56,344 nt of DNA, taken from NCBI RefSeq assembly GCF_016817355.1, contig NZ_JADOTT010000002.1, positions 1-56,344 on the forward strand, in the 5' to 3' direction. Origin of the DNA: Maricaulis parjimensis. Lineage in GTDB: Bacteria > Pseudomonadota > Alphaproteobacteria > Caulobacterales > Maricaulaceae. The position numbers and the translations under genes were made by a program. The stretch's first letter is position 1. Each line of letters begins with the position of its first letter. This document shows positions 53,664-56,344 of the stretch, one piece after another. Below the pieces are notes generated by a model. It was not told where the DNA came from, did not search any database, and worked only from the letters and a program-made list of their open reading frames with translations.

Positions 53664-55190
53664 TTATCCGTTCGCCGGGACCAGGCTGTTCAGCCAGTCT
53701 TCCAGATTTGTGTAGCCGTCGCCATCGCTGTCCAGCGCACCGTCGGCGGGATCGGCGGCGTCCAGGCCATGGGTTTCTTCCCAGGCATCCGGCATGCCGT
53801 CCCCATCGCTGTCCGGGCGCGGATCACCACCGGGCAGGTCCGGCCATCCGCCGACTTCCGCTTCGGAGGAAATGATCTGGCCCGTGCCATTGCGGACATC
53901 ATTGATCACGCGCTCATCCACGGCATCGCGCCACAGCGAGGCACCGACCCCATTGAGGACAGCCTCATAGGCATCCAGCGCGGTCTGGGTCTCGCCGAAG
54001 ACGACATCATAGGGTTCATCCACCCAGCTCAGCTCATGGGCGGCGGAGCGCAGCATGGGCATTTGCTCGCCCAGTTCGCCATCCATCGTATTGCCGGCGA
54101 AATAGGCGCGCCCCGTCGTGTTGCGCATGTAGAAGATGATCGGACCCAGCGTGTCGGGGCCCTGGACATAGGCATTATTGACGAAATTGTAGCGGGCGAC
54201 CGAGGCGGGATCGAGATCCGTACCGGCGGCATAGTGGAAATCCGTGCCCTCGCGGCCATAGAGCGGCGGCTGGTTCAGGCCCATGTGCTGGCTGGGATCA
54301 AAGGAGGCGCTTTCCGGCACCCAGTCCCAAAAATCGGTCTGCGCGCCATGTCCCCAATTGTAGAAGACATTATTGCGGAAATCGATCAGCAGCCCGTCCG
54401 GATCATCGAAGGGCGTCGCGTAATTGCCGATGCGCGGCATGCGGGAATGGTTGTTGGCCCACAGATTGTGGTGCCAGGAATAGCGGGCCCCATTATTGCC
54501 CCGGATCAGGCTGCCATAAGCGCGGTCGCCCTTTTCATGGCCGGCATCATACAGGCCCTCGGAAATGATCGACCATTGCACCGTCAGATTGGTCAGGTGT
54601 TTCTGCCCGGGCAGGCCGCGGAAGCTCTGCGAGGAGGACAGGACTTCGTCGATGGCCCAGCTTGTCGAGACGTGATCGACGATGATGTCGGAGCCGCCGA
54701 CGATGGAAATGCTGTCATCCTCGACCAGGCTTTCGCCACCGATCCGGGAGCGGATATAGCGCACGATGACATTGTTGGCATTGATCCGCAGCGGATAGTC
54801 GCGCAGCGCAATACCGGCGCCTGGAGCGGTCTGTCCGGCGATGGTGATATTGTCATTCTCGATCGTCAGCCGGTCTTCCAGCTGGATGGTGCCGGAGACG
54901 GCAAATACGACCGTGCGCGGCCCCTCGGCCTCGACGGCCTCGCGCAGGGAGCCCGGTCCGCTGTCATTGAGATTGGTGACTGTGTAGACCCGGCCGCCGC
55001 GACCGCCGACCGCGTAACGTCCGAAACCGTCTGCGCCCGGGAAGGCGATGATCTGCGGGGCCGCCGCGTGATTGTCTGACGTTGCGGCGTGCGGTGATGC
55101 GGGGGCTTCAAGGGCGGTATCGGGCTGCGGCGTATCGCTGCAACCGGTCGCGATGGCGCAAACGCCAATGAGCAAAGCGCTTCTCAACAT
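53664..55190 (-). CDS. Pectate lyase-like lipoprotein with calcium-binding C-terminus
   Basis: The 508-residue protein has a probable lipoprotein signal (ATGC, Cys17) and a parallel beta-helix domain (about 45-400) starting AFPGADGFGRYAVGGRGGRVYTVTNLNDSGPGSLREAV, with IIVDHVSTSWAIDE and NNHSRMPRIGN, which holds the likely catalytic arginine of PL1-type lyases. Two DSDGDG calcium-type motifs at about 460 and 487 form a C-terminal module. It would cut pectate by beta-elimination at the cell surface. The TRAP genes follow on the same strand. Confidence 0.87.
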   Translation of the reverse strand: MLRSALLIGVCAIATGCSDTPQPDTALEAPASPHAATSDNHAAAPQIIAFPGADGFGRYAVGGRGGRVYTVTNLNDSGPGSLREAVEAEGPRTVVFAVSGTIQLEDRLTIENDNITIAGQTAPGAGIALRDYPLRINANNVIVRYIRSRIGGESLVEDDSISIVGGSDIIVDHVSTSWAIDEVLSSSQSFRGLPGQKHLTNLTVQWSIISEGLYDAGHEKGDRAYGSLIRGNNGARYSWHHNLWANNHSRMPRIGNYATPFDDPDGLLIDFRNNVFYNWGHGAQTDFWDWVPESASFDPSQHMGLNQPPLYGREGTDFHYAAGTDLDPASVARYNFVNNAYVQGPDTLGPIIFYMRNTTGRAYFAGNTMDGELGEQMPMLRSAAHELSWVDEPYDVVFGETQTALDAYEAVLNGVGASLWRDAVDERVINDVRNGTGQIISSEAEVGGWPDLPGGDPRPDSDGDGMPDAWEETHGLDAADPADGALDSDGDGYTNLEDWLNSLVPANG

Positions 55191-55288
55191 GTCCGTCTCC
55201 TCCCGGGCCTGCCCTTATACCCCTGCAGCGCCCCAATTGCTGGCCGCAGATTTGTGCTTGCGGCTTGATCTTGAGGGAATACCGTGAA

Positions 55289-55308
55289 AAATGACACCGG
55301 TTTCCTTT
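55289..55308. promoter_or_regulatory. LacI/GntR-like palindrome between lyase and hydratase genes
   Basis: A 20-bp site centred on ACCGGT has 8 of 10 symmetric positions. It sits 98 bp upstream of the lyase start and 85 bp upstream of the hydratase start, so one repressor could govern both divergent units. No regulator gene is in the window. Confidence 0.45.
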
Positions 55309-55393
55309 TTTGGAACCGTAACCCAAAACGAAGGCGGTTCAAGCCCCTTCGTCAGACCAACCCGCCGCACAACAAGGCGAGGAAAACCGGGGA

Positions 55394-56230
55394 ATGCACG
55401 CTTTGACGCCTAACCAGAAATCCATCTCGGATGCCTTCGTGTCGGCTCGCCGAAAGGCGGCTGGCCTGCCGCAATATCCCGGCACGCTGCCCGGCAGTAT
55501 GGCGGAAGGTTACGAGATCCAGGATTACTCCATTTCGCGCTGGCCGGACGCGGTTGCGGGCTGGAAGATCGGCCTTGTGCCCCCCGATTTCCGCGAAGCG
55601 GTCGGGGCGGAGCGACTGGTGGGGCCCATCTTTGCGGACTTGGTGCATTCCCATACGGAAGGCCAGCTCCACGACATGCCGGTTTTTGCCGACGGGTTTG
55701 CTGCGGTCGAGGCGGAATTCGTCGTCAAGCTGGGTGCGGACGTGCCCGTCGGGACCGAGATCACCCCGGAACTGGCCCGTGAGGTTGCGGCGTCCCTGCA
55801 TGTGGGTGTCGAGATCGCGTCCAGCCCGTTTCCGGGCATCAATGATCTGGGCCCGATCTGCGTGATCAGTGATTTCGGCAATAATTACGGTTTGATCCTC
55901 GGCCCGGAAATCGCGAACTGGCGCACCCGTCCGCTAACGGATCTGCCGGCCAAGGTGGAGATTGATGGTGTCACGGTTGGTGAAACCACGGCCGCCTCTC
56001 TGCCGGGCGGTCCGCTCGGGGCGCTGGAATTCATTCTGCGTCTGATGCAGGTCCGCGGGATCGCCCTGCCCCGGGGAAGCCTGATTTCGACGGGTGCCGT
56101 CACCGGCGTTCACCAGGCCGAAGTGGGCGCCAAAAGCCGGGTGAGCTTCGGCGCTGACGGCGCGTTCGATCTTGAGCTGAGTGCCCTGTCACCCATGGCT
56201 GAAACCGGCAGCAAGGCCGCCAGCGCCTGA
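55394..56230 (+). CDS. 2-keto-4-pentenoate hydratase-like protein (FAH superfamily)
   Basis: The 278-residue protein has the FAH/MhpD-type fold motifs [11 protein letters not shown] and GWKIGL, plus [21 protein letters not shown] and [17 protein letters not shown], which match hydratases rather than fumarylacetoacetases. Members hydrate or dehydrate 2-oxo acids; in a pectin locus a role on a 2-keto-3-deoxy sugar acid is possible but not shown. It faces the lyase operon across 203 bp and is the last gene in the window. Confidence 0.83.
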   Translation: MHALTPNQKSISDAFVSARRKAAGLPQYPGTLPGSMAEGYEIQDYSISRWPDAVAGWKIGLVPPDFREAVGAERLVGPIFADLVHSHTEGQLHDMPVFADGFAAVEAEFVVKLGADVPVGTEITPELAREVAASLHVGVEIASSPFPGINDLGPICVISDFGNNYGLILGPEIANWRTRPLTDLPAKVEIDGVTVGETTAASLPGGPLGALEFILRLMQVRGIALPRGSLISTGAVTGVHQAEVGAKSRVSFGADGAFDLELSALSPMAETGSKAASA

Positions 56231-56344
56231 TTTTCCCGAAGCCCAAAAAAGAACGAGGGGTTGGTCGGCATTGTCCGCCCGCAAGGTCAGCCGGTATTCA
56301 GCCCGAGAAGTGAACATCCGATAGGGTTCGCTGACACCCCGGGT

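Noticed and set aside
55325-55370. tRNA-like GGTTCAAGCC stretch
   Set aside because: The T-arm does not pair and there is no acceptor stem, D-arm or anticodon arm around it.
1-56344. CRISPR array, prophage or insertion sequence
   Set aside because: No regularly spaced repeats, integrase, transposase or phage structural genes are seen; base composition looks even except for short AT-rich promoter regions.

Overview
This is a GC-rich, densely packed bacterial chromosome segment with no rRNA, tRNA, insertion sequence or CRISPR array. The content points to an alphaproteobacterium of the Caulobacterales/Maricaulales type. The evidence is an RcdA (DUF1465) homologue, a TrcR (DUF1013) homologue and a DUF1192 protein, two M16 peptidases, Tad-type pseudopilin genes, NodT-like outer-membrane lipoproteins and many lipoprotein signals. 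A marine, prosthecate, Maricaulis-like host is my inference; the sequence alone does not name the species.

Layout. 1-4.4 kb: a secreted M16 peptidase, a short-chain dehydrogenase and a TetR regulator. 4.5-10.5 kb: a complete RND efflux operon (adaptor, pump, outer-membrane factor) divergent from the TetR gene, with palindromic candidate operators between them. 10.5-14.3 kb: a small membrane protein, then a MacA/MacB-type exporter split into adaptor, ATPase and permease; the adaptor carries an extra Spy/CpxP-like helical insert. 14.3-19.9 kb: a soluble histidine kinase with seven PAS-like units and a fused OppD-OppF type ATPase without permeases. 20-23.5 kb: a lipoprotein M16 peptidase and an FKBP-type isomerase lipoprotein. 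23.5-29 kb: five TadE/TadG-family genes, two with von Willebrand A domains on the minus strand and three on the plus strand.

29-36.4 kb holds central metabolism: argE, a secreted BAAT-like hydrolase, a sulfolipid-synthesis gene (sqdB) and the glycolytic genes gap, pgk and class I fba. 36.4-37.6 kb holds two tandem secreted paralogues, each followed by the same palindromic terminator. 37.7-44.9 kb holds thiE, a Sel1-repeat protein, efp, a suhB-type phosphatase, an azoreductase, a MotA/MotB-like pair, a ccdAB toxin-antitoxin pair and rpmE.

45-47.6 kb is the most distinctive part: a soluble globin-coupled chemoreceptor overlaps by one base with a BLUF blue-light photoreceptor, followed by a helix-turn-helix protein with a possible sensory domain. 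This looks like a combined oxygen/redox and light response unit. 47.6-50.9 kb has rcdA, a DUF1192 gene, a quinone-oxidoreductase-like gene, trcR (preceded by a promoter, a palindrome and an intrinsic terminator) and a membrane-anchored XRE regulator. 50.9-56.2 kb is a pectin-type utilisation locus: a lipoprotein pectate lyase followed by dctP-dctQ-dctM TRAP genes, divergent from a 2-keto-4-pentenoate hydratase-like gene across a region with a LacI-type palindrome.
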